From positions 1 through 33,099 of the forward strand of contig VRUK01000063.1 in assembly GCA_019456195.1 (NCBI GenBank): a stretch of 33,099 nucleotides of DNA, given 5' to 3'. The notes under the pieces were generated by a model. The model was not told the DNA's origin and ran no database searches. It saw only the letters and a list, made by a program, of their open reading frames with translations. The translations under genes were made by a program, and so were the position numbers. Each line of letters begins with the position of its first letter. The stretch's first letter is position 1. Source of the DNA: Planctomycetota bacterium. GTDB lineage: Bacteria; Planctomycetota; Phycisphaerae; Sedimentisphaerales; Anaerobacaceae. Positions 1-7,534 of this stretch are shown here, one piece after another.

Positions 1-1
1 T

Positions 2-988
2 GAAATAGAGCGGAACGATAAAATATTCACTGGTAATTACCATGTAGGCAGATATATCCATAACATAGGGGAAAACTCCCACATCGGAGGAATCTGGGCC
101 AACTCCAACCGCTCGAATGGCATGAACTTAACAGGCGGTATCGATGCGCGTTTGTTTTTTGACAGCGTAACTTCGTTCACCGCTCAGTTTTTGGGATTAA
201 GAGATTCCGAGGGCATCGAAACGGACGGTATTACCGACCACGATGCTTACGGTTTGCATACCGCTATCAGTGGAGGAACCAGACCTATCTACTGGCGGCT
301 GGACTATCGTGACATAAGTCGTGGTTTTCGCCCTGATTTGGGATACATACCCAGACGGGATATCCGAGGCCCCGGTTCCTACCTGCGGTATAGAGAATAT
401 TATGACCAGGGGATTTTAAAATCGATAGGTGCAATTTCAGAAGCTAAAATTTATGAAAACAATGACCACGATATGACTCTGCGCGATTACTTAGAGGGAG
501 TTGGGGCTGGTTTTCGAAATGAAATCGAAATCTGGTTCATACGCAGCGATAGATATCATGCTCCGTATCAGAACTGGTCCAACCGAATCAGAGTCGAATA
601 TAACGAGGAAGTGGATATATGGGATTCTATCACCGCCAGCATTGCAAAAGGAGTCTATGAAGAGGACCCTTATAAAGAATATTCTCTGGAAAAACCTTTT
701 AAAGTTACCGAACGCCTCGTATCAACTTTTGAGGGCAACTATCGCGAACAAAAAGAAAATGGTAATTCGGATATCTGGCTTTGGCGCTCGGTTACACAAT
801 ATACCTTTCCATGGAACGGAAGAATAAAGTTCACCGCCGAACAAACTTCAGAGGACCGGCATAACCTTACTATGCTCTTTTCCTGGCCGATGAAGAATGA
901 TACTGACCTGTACTTCCTGCTTAACGATTATGAAGTCGATGGCGAGAAAGTTCGTGCAGCGTTCTTAAAAATAGTGTACCGTTTTTAA
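2..988 (+). CDS. DUF5916-type outer-membrane protein, C-terminal part (5' truncated)
   Basis: The frame is open from the first bases of the window to a TAA at 986-988, so about 328 C-terminal residues are visible and the start lies upstream. The reading has alternating aromatic and polar strands and ends in Tyr-Arg-Phe, as beta-barrel proteins often do. It contains the stretch FRPDLGYIPRRDIRGPG, which resembles the barrel part of DUF5916 proteins; these usually carry an N-terminal carbohydrate-binding-like domain that would lie outside this window. The likely site is the outer membrane, and the substrate is unknown. The next gene begins 19 nt downstream, so the two may be co-transcribed. The internal ATG at 122 is not the true start, because the same frame continues upstream with similar sequence. 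Confidence 0.7.
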   Translation, partial: EIERNDKIFTGNYHVGRYIHNIGENSHIGGIWANSNRSNGMNLTGGIDARLFFDSVTSFTAQFLGLRDSEGIETDGITDHDAYGLHTAISGGTRPIYWRLDYRDISRGFRPDLGYIPRRDIRGPGSYLRYREYYDQGILKSIGAISEAKIYENNDHDMTLRDYLEGVGAGFRNEIEIWFIRSDRYHAPYQNWSNRIRVEYNEEVDIWDSITASIAKGVYEEDPYKEYSLEKPFKVTERLVSTFEGNYREQKENGNSDIWLWRSVTQYTFPWNGRIKFTAEQTSEDRHNLTMLFSWPMKNDTDLYFLLNDYEVDGEKVRAAFLKIVYRF

Positions 989-1007
989 ATCTTCAGGAGG
1001 ATACGAT

Positions 1008-2393
1008 ATGTACAATCAAAAAATATTATCACGACGCGATTTCATGAAGATAACGGCGCTGGCAACCGCAGGTGCCGCTTCCGTTATCCGCAGCAGGCCT
1101 GCGATGGGCCAGGATAAAGGCCAGCGGCCAACACAGACTGCCGCAGTTACTGTACTCAATCCGCAGAACCGCGTACCACTGAGTTTCATTATCGACGATT
1201 CGACCTGCCTTGTAAACATGGCTCACTTCGGCATACCGCACTTCGCGACGGCCTGGCCCGAACGCTATAAGCAGGACTGGCGAAGCCTGCCGCGTGAGAT
1301 ACCCGATTCGTTCGTGCGCAAGTTCGGTCAGTGGTGCCATGAGCACAAAGTTAAGGGCAAATACAGTATCGTACCATATCCGGCCTGCGTCGGATGGATG
1401 GATCGCTGCCTTCCCGGCTGGTCGCAAAAGGAACTGGACGACAGCCTTAAGCTCGTACGCGAATTAATATTGCCCGACTGGGATATTCATCCGGAGATGA
1501 TAAGCCACACCTGGGTCATCAATACAAAGACCGGCAGACCATATCCCGAGCAAACAGGATACTACATAGAAAACGCCGGCTGGAGCCAGGATAAATCGGC
1601 CGACCAATTGGCAGATTATATGGCCTACGCTCTGCGAATCCTCAAAAACGTCGGTCTGCCTTGCGAAGGAATCACGACGCCCGGCGGATTCGGCGGCAAG
1701 AACCGCGTCAATCTCGCAAAGGCAACGTTCCAGTCGTGCCGTGACGTATTCAATGCCGAGATTCCACACTACTTCCGCGACCTCTTCACAGACGAACGCA
1801 GTGTCGCTCCTCTTGTCCAGTACGCATCCGGTCTTGATAGCGACGACCCGAAATGCGTTGTATCTATCATCGGCTGTACGGGCGACTGGTTCGGCGGCTG
1901 GGATGGGCTAAATCCCGGCTCGGTCGATAGATTTATTACCGAAGACCTCAAAGGCGGCCGGCTGCCGCAGGTCATCGATAAAGGTGAGCCGGCAATACTT
2001 GTCTGCCACTGGCCCGGCATATATTTCAACGGCGAAGAAATAGGCTTTAATATCTTCAAAGAAGTTGTCCGCCGAATCCACAGCCGGTACGACAATCTGG
2101 TCTGGATGAAGAATAGCGAGATTGCCCGATATTGGGCGGCTAAGGAGCTTACAAAGATTGGAAAGCAGGGCGGTCGTATTACTTTCAATGCTCCTTTTGC
2201 CACAACGCGGTTTACTGTGCGTACCAGAACAAACTCGACAACGCCTCCTAAGCTGATTGCTGAGAGAAAACCCATCCAACTTCGTCGTGTAAATAGGCCG
2301 CTGCAATTGCAAAGCCAGACCTGGCACGCAGATGGCGGGGACGTTACGGTTTGCTTTGACCTGCCTAAAGGCAAATCAATCTTAGATGTTTGA
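1008..2393 (+). CDS. Tat-exported polysaccharide-deacetylase-like protein
   Basis: A 461-residue protein. The start is supported by AGGAGG at about 995-1000. The N-terminus has a twin-arginine signal (SRRDFMK, then an Ala-rich hydrophobic stretch to about residue 34), so a folded protein is probably exported. The mature part opens with a predicted beta strand ending in an Asp-Asp pair (LSFIIDDST, D63-D64) and later has HPEMISHT (H161, H167). This resembles the metal-binding Asp and His-x3-5-His arrangement of NodB-like polysaccharide deacetylases. A Gly-rich ITTPGGFGGKN segment follows near residue 222. The catalytic assignment is inferred from these motifs only; the substrate is unknown. Codon use is GC-rich, unlike the following gene-free region. 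Confidence 0.6.
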   Translation: MYNQKILSRRDFMKITALATAGAASVIRSRPAMGQDKGQRPTQTAAVTVLNPQNRVPLSFIIDDSTCLVNMAHFGIPHFATAWPERYKQDWRSLPREIPDSFVRKFGQWCHEHKVKGKYSIVPYPACVGWMDRCLPGWSQKELDDSLKLVRELILPDWDIHPEMISHTWVINTKTGRPYPEQTGYYIENAGWSQDKSADQLADYMAYALRILKNVGLPCEGITTPGGFGGKNRVNLAKATFQSCRDVFNAEIPHYFRDLFTDERSVAPLVQYASGLDSDDPKCVVSIIGCTGDWFGGWDGLNPGSVDRFITEDLKGGRLPQVIDKGEPAILVCHWPGIYFNGEEIGFNIFKEVVRRIHSRYDNLVWMKNSEIARYWAAKELTKIGKQGGRITFNAPFATTRFTVRTRTNSTTPPKLIAERKPIQLRRVNRPLQLQSQTWHADGGDVTVCFDLPKGKSILDV

Positions 2394-2435
2394 TTAGCAA
2401 GAAAAGATTGTCGTTGAGTCATGATTGGACCTTGA

Positions 2436-2612
2436 AATTGGGTTTGTTTGGGTTTGAATTGGGTTTGTTTTGGCTTTAATTGGGTTTGTTTTTGGCTTTA
2501 TTGGCTTTGAATTGGGTTTGTTTTTTCGCCCCGCCAAGTGGCATAAAATCTTGTAATTGCTTGTCATGTCTATAGTTATGTTCATTTTGTCATTTCTGAA
2601 ATTGGGTTTGTT
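2436..2612 (-). repeat. GGGTTTG/CAAACCC low-complexity repeat (NKPN/TNPI-type)
   Basis: On the plus strand, units such as TTGGGTTTG recur at irregular spacing, separated by TTTGGCTTTA-like units. Two parts are separated by about 75 bases (2436-2525 and near 2600-2612). Read on the minus strand the tract gives low-complexity peptide made of KPN, TNPI and KPI units. I recall similar NKPN-rich reading frames scattered through Phycisphaerae genomes, which would make this a dispersed repeat rather than a gene; that recollection is not checked here. Confidence 0.55.
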
Positions 2613-3203
2613 TTGCATAAAAGCCTTATAAATTCGTACGTACGAATTCGTAGAGATTTGATAGTCGTTGGTGAAGAGTGAGCCAAAGCGCCTAATGCGC
2701 CTATAGTGCCTAAAGTGAGCTAAAGTTGGATAATTGATGCTCATAAACTCTAAGTTTTTCATAGATAGGTAATTATTGGTAATTCTGGATCCCCGATTAC
2801 GACATTCGAGGACAAGCTCAGTGAGGGTAGAAAAGCAGCCCTCTATAATTAGACGAGTGTGCAGTTTTGAGTCGAAAATTTGTCTATTTTTTTTGGCTTT
2901 TTGCTCGTAAGTTGTTTATATTAAAGGAGATAAAAATTTTTGAAATATTTTATTTTTGTTTTTGAGAGTGAGCGTTATTTAACGAAAACAACTACGGATT
3001 TCGCGGATTAGCACGGATTACTGAGTCGATTATGGAAATGGCTGCTTGTTTATCGTGCGAGAGGTCGATATAATTGATGAAAGCTGTTTGAGATCGATGA
3101 ATAAATTAGAATGGAGAAGAAAAATATACAGTCACAAGTTTTCCAGTAGGGAGGAAGAAAAGGCACGAAATACATCATTTTTCGTGATATATGTACTTCA
3201 CGT

Positions 3204-3238
3204 TTGCCGATAATTGTAATATACTATGTAATATACTA
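3204..3238 (+). promoter_or_regulatory. Candidate promoter and 12-bp tandem repeat upstream of the HIT operon
   Basis: TTGCCG at 3204-3209 and TGTAAT at 3227-3232, 17 bases apart, fit a sigma-70-like promoter. Overlapping it is a perfect tandem repeat of TGTAATATACTA at 3215-3226 and 3227-3238. A 5-bp inverted repeat CGTGA/TCACG lies just upstream at 3183-3202. The repeat could be an operator, but AT-rich tandem repeats also arise by chance. Confidence 0.35.
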
Positions 3239-3312
3239 AAATTTAAACCCTTCAATATCCTTGTCTTGGAAATCTGAAGGTTTGTGAGTGACCCGCACCA
3301 AAAGGGGACTGA

Positions 3313-4029
3313 ATGGAACTTCTAAAAAGTGCAAGTGACGTCAAGGCTCATTTTCCACAACATAAGGAAAGTGAGTGCAGATATTGTGCAGGCTTTCTTG
3401 GAGAACAAGGACACGTTCAAGAGCCCTGGGATACAATTCTCTACGAGAGTGATAACTTTGTTGTTGTTCCAAGCCTCGGAGCAATGATAGAAGGTTGGCT
3501 GCTGGTTGTTACAAAGAATCACTACATATGCATGGGGGCCATTCCAGAGCACCTATGGAGCGAACTACAGCATGTACTGGAGCATGCAACCAAAGTCATC
3601 ACGTCCAAATATGCTGCTCCAACACTTTTCGAACATGGTCCTGCAACAGAAGGCCTGCATGTGGGTTGTGGAATTGATCACGCACATCTTCACATAGTCC
3701 CTTTACAGTTTAATCTACTTGAGAGTTCAAAGAAAAGCGAGGAATTGGCACGATGCGACTGGTCTAAGCTTGACTCTATGTGGCCATCGCTCGCTCAACT
3801 ACACCAGTCAAGCGAATCTTATATTTTTATTGCAGAGCCCCACCAGACACCGTTCCGCGCAACCGTCTCAGACGCGGTTCCCTGTCAATCCTTGCGGAGA
3901 ATAATTGCCCGTGAATTGGCAATTCCCGCTCAGTATGATTACAATTATAACAATTTTCGAGGTAATGTTGAGAATACCATAAGATGTGTCAATGTGTGTT
4001 TCACAGACAGCAAATCATTTCTTGATTAG
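3313..4029 (+). CDS. HIT (histidine triad) domain protein
   Basis: A 238-residue protein. The ATG is preceded by AAGGGGA at 3302-3308. Residues 20-130 fit the HIT fold: CRYC (C22, C25) in the position of the CxxC often found in HIT proteins, the VVVPSLGAMIEGWLLVV strand region, FEHG at 106-109, and the triad H123-A-H125-L-H127-I-V. HIT proteins hydrolyse or transfer nucleoside monophosphates, using the middle histidine as nucleophile. The roughly 100 residues after the triad are longer than in a minimal HIT protein and are unrecognised. It is the first gene of a same-strand group of three: the next gene starts at 4049 or overlaps this one. Substrate unknown; the HIT call itself is firm. Confidence 0.85.
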   Translation: MELLKSASDVKAHFPQHKESECRYCAGFLGEQGHVQEPWDTILYESDNFVVVPSLGAMIEGWLLVVTKNHYICMGAIPEHLWSELQHVLEHATKVITSKYAAPTLFEHGPATEGLHVGCGIDHAHLHIVPLQFNLLESSKKSEELARCDWSKLDSMWPSLAQLHQSSESYIFIAEPHQTPFRATVSDAVPCQSLRRIIARELAIPAQYDYNYNNFRGNVENTIRCVNVCFTDSKSFLD

Positions 4030-4048
4030 TGGTCGCAGAGCATTCCAT

Positions 4049-4648
4049 ATGGTAAATCCGAGTCCCAAATCTGATCCTTCTGGAGCGGTTTTCTCTGATG
4101 AGAGAAAACGCGGAGAATGGAAGACAAGATATGGAGAGAAAGAAGCAAAGAGAGCCATTCTCTTAGAGGCAATTTATCTCGCTGTACTACTTTTCGGATG
4201 CCCTTTATTTCTAATCTTGATCTGGTTGATTAAGTGTGATCACATCAAGGTTGCAGTTCCTCCAGGGCAATGTCCTGTGTTTTGTAGATACGCTTATGCC
4301 TGGCTCGGCGGCCTCTATGGTGGCACAGTCTACACGACCAAATGGCTTTACCATGGCGTTGCTCATGGTCAATGGAACATAGATCGTCGGCTTTGGCGTT
4401 TTCTGTCCCCACCTCTTTCGGCAGCATTGGCTGTCGCATTCATTTGGATGATCGATTCTGAATTATTCTCTATTTTTGAAGGGGAGTCTGTCCAGAAAAC
4501 GCCCATAGTTCTGTCGTGTGCTTTTCTTGTCGGATACTTCTCAGATAGAGCTGCAGCGAAGATGGCCGAATTTGCTATGGTTTTGTTTGGCGTTTCAAAG
4601 GATACATCGCAATCCCCGAAAGATCAAGAGGCTGGATCCACTAATTAG
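4049..4648 (+). CDS. Small multi-pass membrane protein of unknown function
   Basis: About 199 residues from the ATG at 4049. The frame is open further upstream to a GTG at 3986, which would overlap the HIT gene by 44 nt, so the start is uncertain and no strong ribosome binding site decides it. After a charged N-terminus there are about four hydrophobic segments: the first around AIYLAVLLFGCPLFLILIW, one around YAWLGGLYGGTVYTTKW, one around LSAALAVAFIWMI, and a last one, IVLSCAFLVGYF, followed by SDRAAAKMAEFAMVLFG. That Gly-Tyr-Phe-Ser to Leu-Phe-Gly ending resembles other uncharacterised small membrane proteins, but I cannot name a family. Its place between two nucleotide-acting genes suggests a membrane partner; this is inference from context. 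Confidence 0.6.
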   Translation: MVNPSPKSDPSGAVFSDERKRGEWKTRYGEKEAKRAILLEAIYLAVLLFGCPLFLILIWLIKCDHIKVAVPPGQCPVFCRYAYAWLGGLYGGTVYTTKWLYHGVAHGQWNIDRRLWRFLSPPLSAALAVAFIWMIDSELFSIFEGESVQKTPIVLSCAFLVGYFSDRAAAKMAEFAMVLFGVSKDTSQSPKDQEAGSTN

Positions 4649-4675
4649 GAGCTTGTTTCATACAGCAAGTGCAAG

Positions 4676-7294
4676 ATGGGTGAGAATGCTCATTTAGTTC
4701 TGCATCAAGGCGAACTGCCACAATTAGAATCTGTATCGGAATACTATAGTAAGTACGGCATCAAAGGAGCTGGCATGCTTCTTCTGCCTACCCAATGGTC
4801 TCCGGATTTTTTTCTAATTCATATATTAGCCTACGAACGATATATCACTCTCCCAGAGACGGTTAGAGCCTTACTATCAAAACCGCAAGAAAGACCCGAT
4901 AGGCCCGATCAGTTATTACTATTTGAGGATCAGGACCCGTCTGTATGTATCTCGCCCTCTGAACACATATTTACATCTGAGGAGTACAATGAACTTAAGG
5001 TGGCGCTGAAACATCTTTCACCATCCGAAGATGCTTTTATAATAGTCCGGTCAAGTGCTGCGGACGAGAATCTGTCCTGCAAGGGTTGGTACAAGAGCGT
5101 AAAATGTCTAGCTTCCGTTGAATCTGTCATTTCGGCAATCTGTGAGGTATTTGACTCTTGTCCCTCAGAGAGCGTATCTTCAATGGGGATTCTAGTGCAG
5201 CGTTATGTTGACACTAGGAGAGCAAGTGGCCATCTTTCAAACGAGAGACGTGTCTCGAAAAATATATCTTCTTGGGTTTGCGAGTTTGACGCAGTTTCAG
5301 GAGTAGGATCTCCACGGATCATTCCGTTTGGTTCGATGCAGGCCAAACAGCATCCCCATAACGCCGCCTTGCTATGTGAGAGCAAGGAATCGTTATTGCA
5401 GATACTCAAGCAGGTCGCTGCTTGGGCGCATAGCAGAAGGCTTCGCCTACATTTTGAGTGGATTTGGGATGGCTCCCGCTTATGGATTGTCCAGTCGGAT
5501 TCTGTGCCTGCGGTGAAAGGGGATTCTCCTTCAGCATCCACAGCGTGCATTGCAGCAAGCAATGTACCTTCTCGACTGACGGTTTTAGCCTGCGAACAAG
5601 AACTGCCTCTGGGGATTTGGAAAAAGCTTGACTGCGTCAAGATGTTCCGAGCACGCAGCCTGCCAACTACAAATCTCTGGGTTCTTCATGACACAGAAGT
5701 CTTGATAGAGTTGCATAATGGTGAGCTGTCTTCGGAACTTAGAGATGATATAAATGTGCTCCTCCATGGCCCGATTGTTATTCGAACGGATATTACTAGT
5801 GAAACCACTGGAGATGAATTCTTGCTCCCTCGCACTGATACCGTCAACACCATCCATGAAGTAGAAGAGTTTCTCATTGCAAAAGCGCGCGAGTTTACTC
5901 GTGCCGTCATAGTCCAACGAAAGCCGTGCTTCATATTTCACAGGTTCATTCCCGCGTATTCTTCCGCATTCGCTTTAGCCGAGCCGAACAGTAACCGCGT
6001 CAAGATTGATGGACTTTGGGGGCTCCCAGATGGATTGCTGTACTACCCTCACGATTCATATGACATATCGTACGATGGTACAGACTTACATACTCATCTC
6101 AGATTCAAAGATGAGTTTCTCGACACGGACGATAAGGGCCATTGGCTCCCAAAGCGTGCAGGCCATCCTTATGACTGGAAATCTTCCTTGACCATCAAAG
6201 ATCTACAGCAGATAGCAAAAGGGACCTATGCCATTGCTCGCGAGGTAGGCAGCCCTGTTCAACTGATGTGGTTTACCGGCATCCCAACGGGATTGGGACA
6301 TACCACATCCTTGCCTTGGTACTTCTCTACTGAGGAGCCTCCAAAGAAACTACTGGCGCACAGGATCAGGCTTGCCTCCAAAGATCCGGTGATACGAAAC
6401 ATAGAGGACGTTGAAAGACTGAAGGCTGAAATTCAAGACCATCGATCAATATCAACCATCAGATTAAGACCAGCCCCTTCCTTACTTCGCTGTAAACAGT
6501 TTATCGAGGACGTTTCGGCTTTGGCAAAACTACTGTCAACTCCTGTCGAGTTGGATGGAAGTGTCTTATCTCATGCTTACTACCTTCTCAAGCGATGTGG
6601 TGTGACCGTAATATGCTCTGATCCATTTGCCCCACAATTCAAATCCAAGCGTTTCGACAAACTGGTACGTGATAAAATACCAGTACGCATTGAATCTCAT
6701 GGCGAGAAGGCAAAAGTCATACGTTTGACGGGGCACGAACTATCCCTAGTTTTAAGGGCTAAAGTACTGGAAGAAGCTCTCGAGTTGTTCTGGGCTGACA
6801 CTCCTGACCATCGGAAGGAAGAAATTGCCGACCTATTGGAAGTGCTCCGCTCTGTTTCTAAGCATGAAGGCTTCAAACATGAGGAATTGGAAGATATAGC
6901 CACCAATAAGCGCACAAAAAGGGGCGGGTTCGATGAAGGGCTTGTTCTCAAAGAAACACTAGATGTTCCATTGATCCACGTGGAATCAGGTCCTACTATG
7001 CTTTTTGATGACTTCGACTCCTCACTGGATCACCCAGGCGCGATTTCGCCATCCCAAGCTGAGCATGCCGTCATCGGACCTTCACCTCGAAGGGAGGGCC
7101 CAGATACGATAATTCCTCTGATACCGCCCAATCCTGACAGGCGCCACTTCAGTTGTCCCCCCATCCTATACAAAAGTCTAGGCGTATCTCTGAATATCCG
7201 ATTCCGAGAAAAAGATATAGTAGTCGAGATTAGCAAACTTGAAATCCCCATTAAACATGAGGATATGAATCAGTTGAAGCTCTTCGACTTTTAG
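4676..7294 (+). CDS. PEP-synthase-like ATP-binding protein fused to a MazG-type NTP pyrophosphatase
   Basis: An 872-residue multidomain protein. Residues about 118-280 resemble the ATP-grasp region of PEP synthase/PPDK (VRSSAADENL at 124-133, VQRYVD, EWIWDGSRLWIVQSD). Residues about 366-545 look like a second, divergent copy (IVIRTDITSE, IDGLWGLPDGLLYY, QLMWF). Residues 622-648 contain LSHAYYLLKRCGVTV, resembling the phosphohistidine swivel motif with H633 in the phosphorylatable position. Residues 661-760 match noncanonical-NTP pyrophosphatases of the MazG superfamily: KLVRDKIP, EALE (E700, E703), EEIADLLE (E716, D719), RGGF. The PEP-utilising TIM barrel is absent. The remaining 110 residues are unrecognised. 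The gene lies 27 nt after the membrane-protein gene. ATP-grasp plus swivel His recalls rifampin phosphotransferase, so a small-molecule or nucleotide phosphotransferase is possible. No clear ribosome binding site precedes the ATG. Confidence 0.75.
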   Translation: MGENAHLVLHQGELPQLESVSEYYSKYGIKGAGMLLLPTQWSPDFFLIHILAYERYITLPETVRALLSKPQERPDRPDQLLLFEDQDPSVCISPSEHIFTSEEYNELKVALKHLSPSEDAFIIVRSSAADENLSCKGWYKSVKCLASVESVISAICEVFDSCPSESVSSMGILVQRYVDTRRASGHLSNERRVSKNISSWVCEFDAVSGVGSPRIIPFGSMQAKQHPHNAALLCESKESLLQILKQVAAWAHSRRLRLHFEWIWDGSRLWIVQSDSVPAVKGDSPSASTACIAASNVPSRLTVLACEQELPLGIWKKLDCVKMFRARSLPTTNLWVLHDTEVLIELHNGELSSELRDDINVLLHGPIVIRTDITSETTGDEFLLPRTDTVNTIHEVEEFLIAKAREFTRAVIVQRKPCFIFHRFIPAYSSAFALAEPNSNRVKIDGLWGLPDGLLYYPHDSYDISYDGTDLHTHLRFKDEFLDTDDKGHWLPKRAGHPYDWKSSLTIKDLQQIAKGTYAIAREVGSPVQLMWFTGIPTGLGHTTSLPWYFSTEEPPKKLLAHRIRLASKDPVIRNIEDVERLKAEIQDHRSISTIRLRPAPSLLRCKQFIEDVSALAKLLSTPVELDGSVLSHAYYLLKRCGVTVICSDPFAPQFKSKRFDKLVRDKIPVRIESHGEKAKVIRLTGHELSLVLRAKVLEEALELFWADTPDHRKEEIADLLEVLRSVSKHEGFKHEELEDIATNKRTKRGGFDEGLVLKETLDVPLIHVESGPTMLFDDFDSSLDHPGAISPSQAEHAVIGPSPRREGPDTIIPLIPPNPDRRHFSCPPILYKSLGVSLNIRFREKDIVVEISKLEIPIKHEDMNQLKLFDF

Positions 7295-7344
7295 CATAAC
7301 TTCCCATGTTGGTATCATTTCTCATTCTATGGCAGGTGTATCTC

Positions 7345-7370
7345 GGTCCAGTTAGAAATTGGACCCTTTT
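7345..7370 (+). terminator. Possible terminator hairpin after the island operon
   Basis: GGTCCA at 7345-7350 and TGGACC at 7360-7365 form a perfect 6-bp stem with a 9-nt loop, followed shortly by TTTT at 7367-7370. The short T tract makes it a weak rho-independent terminator, but its position 50 nt after the last stop codon of the operon fits. Confidence 0.4.
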
Positions 7371-7489
7371 AGAGTATAAGGCACTCTAATGGGTTAAACG
7401 GAAAAAAGCTTGACGGGAGGGGGGATAAATGGTATCCTTATGTAGTGAGCCCCATTAGAGTCTGCGCCCTTTCGGTTCTCTAAACGGGG
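7363..7489. repeat. Pair of related inverted repeats before the GLUG gene
   Basis: The first repeat pairs ACCCttttAGAGT (7363-7375) with ACTCTaatGGGT (7383-7394) around a 7-nt loop. The second pairs CCCCATTAGAG (7450-7460) with CTCTAAACGGGG (7478-7489). Both share an AGAGT core flanked by C or G runs, so they look like two versions of one element. They could be operators, RNA hairpins or relics of a small repeat element. Confidence 0.45.
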
Positions 7490-7534
7490 TAAAATTATAC
7501 GGATTATTCCTTTGTTTATCGAAGGAGGGCAAAT

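Larger units (their letters stand above)
2394..3312. other. Gene-free, AT-rich, repeat-rich intergenic region
   Basis: About 920 bases without a convincing gene. It holds the GGGTTTG repeat tract (2436-2612), a short palindrome CGTACGTACG near 2636, a possible dispersed fragment near 2790-2830 (CATTCGAGGACAAGCTC), and a CGGATT-type internal repeat at about 2996-3020 (CGGATTtcgCGGATTagcaCGGATTA). Upstream of the HIT gene there is a 12-bp tandem repeat. A minus-strand open frame of 122 codons (2394-2762) is low-complexity, has no ribosome binding site and is probably not translated. The region marks the boundary between the Tat gene and the three-gene island. Confidence 0.6.

Noticed and set aside
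1769..2422. Minus-strand 217-codon open frame
   Set aside because: Lies wholly inside the convincing Tat deacetylase-like gene on the other strand and shows no domain.
2394..2762. Minus-strand 122-codon open frame in the intergenic region
   Set aside because: Low-complexity KPN/TNPI peptide, no ribosome binding site, and the frame is explained by the GGGTTTG repeats. Reported as a repeat.
3986..4048. Longer form of the membrane-protein gene starting at a GTG
   Set aside because: Would overlap the HIT gene by 44 nt with no ribosome binding site; the ATG at 4049 was preferred, though this is not certain.
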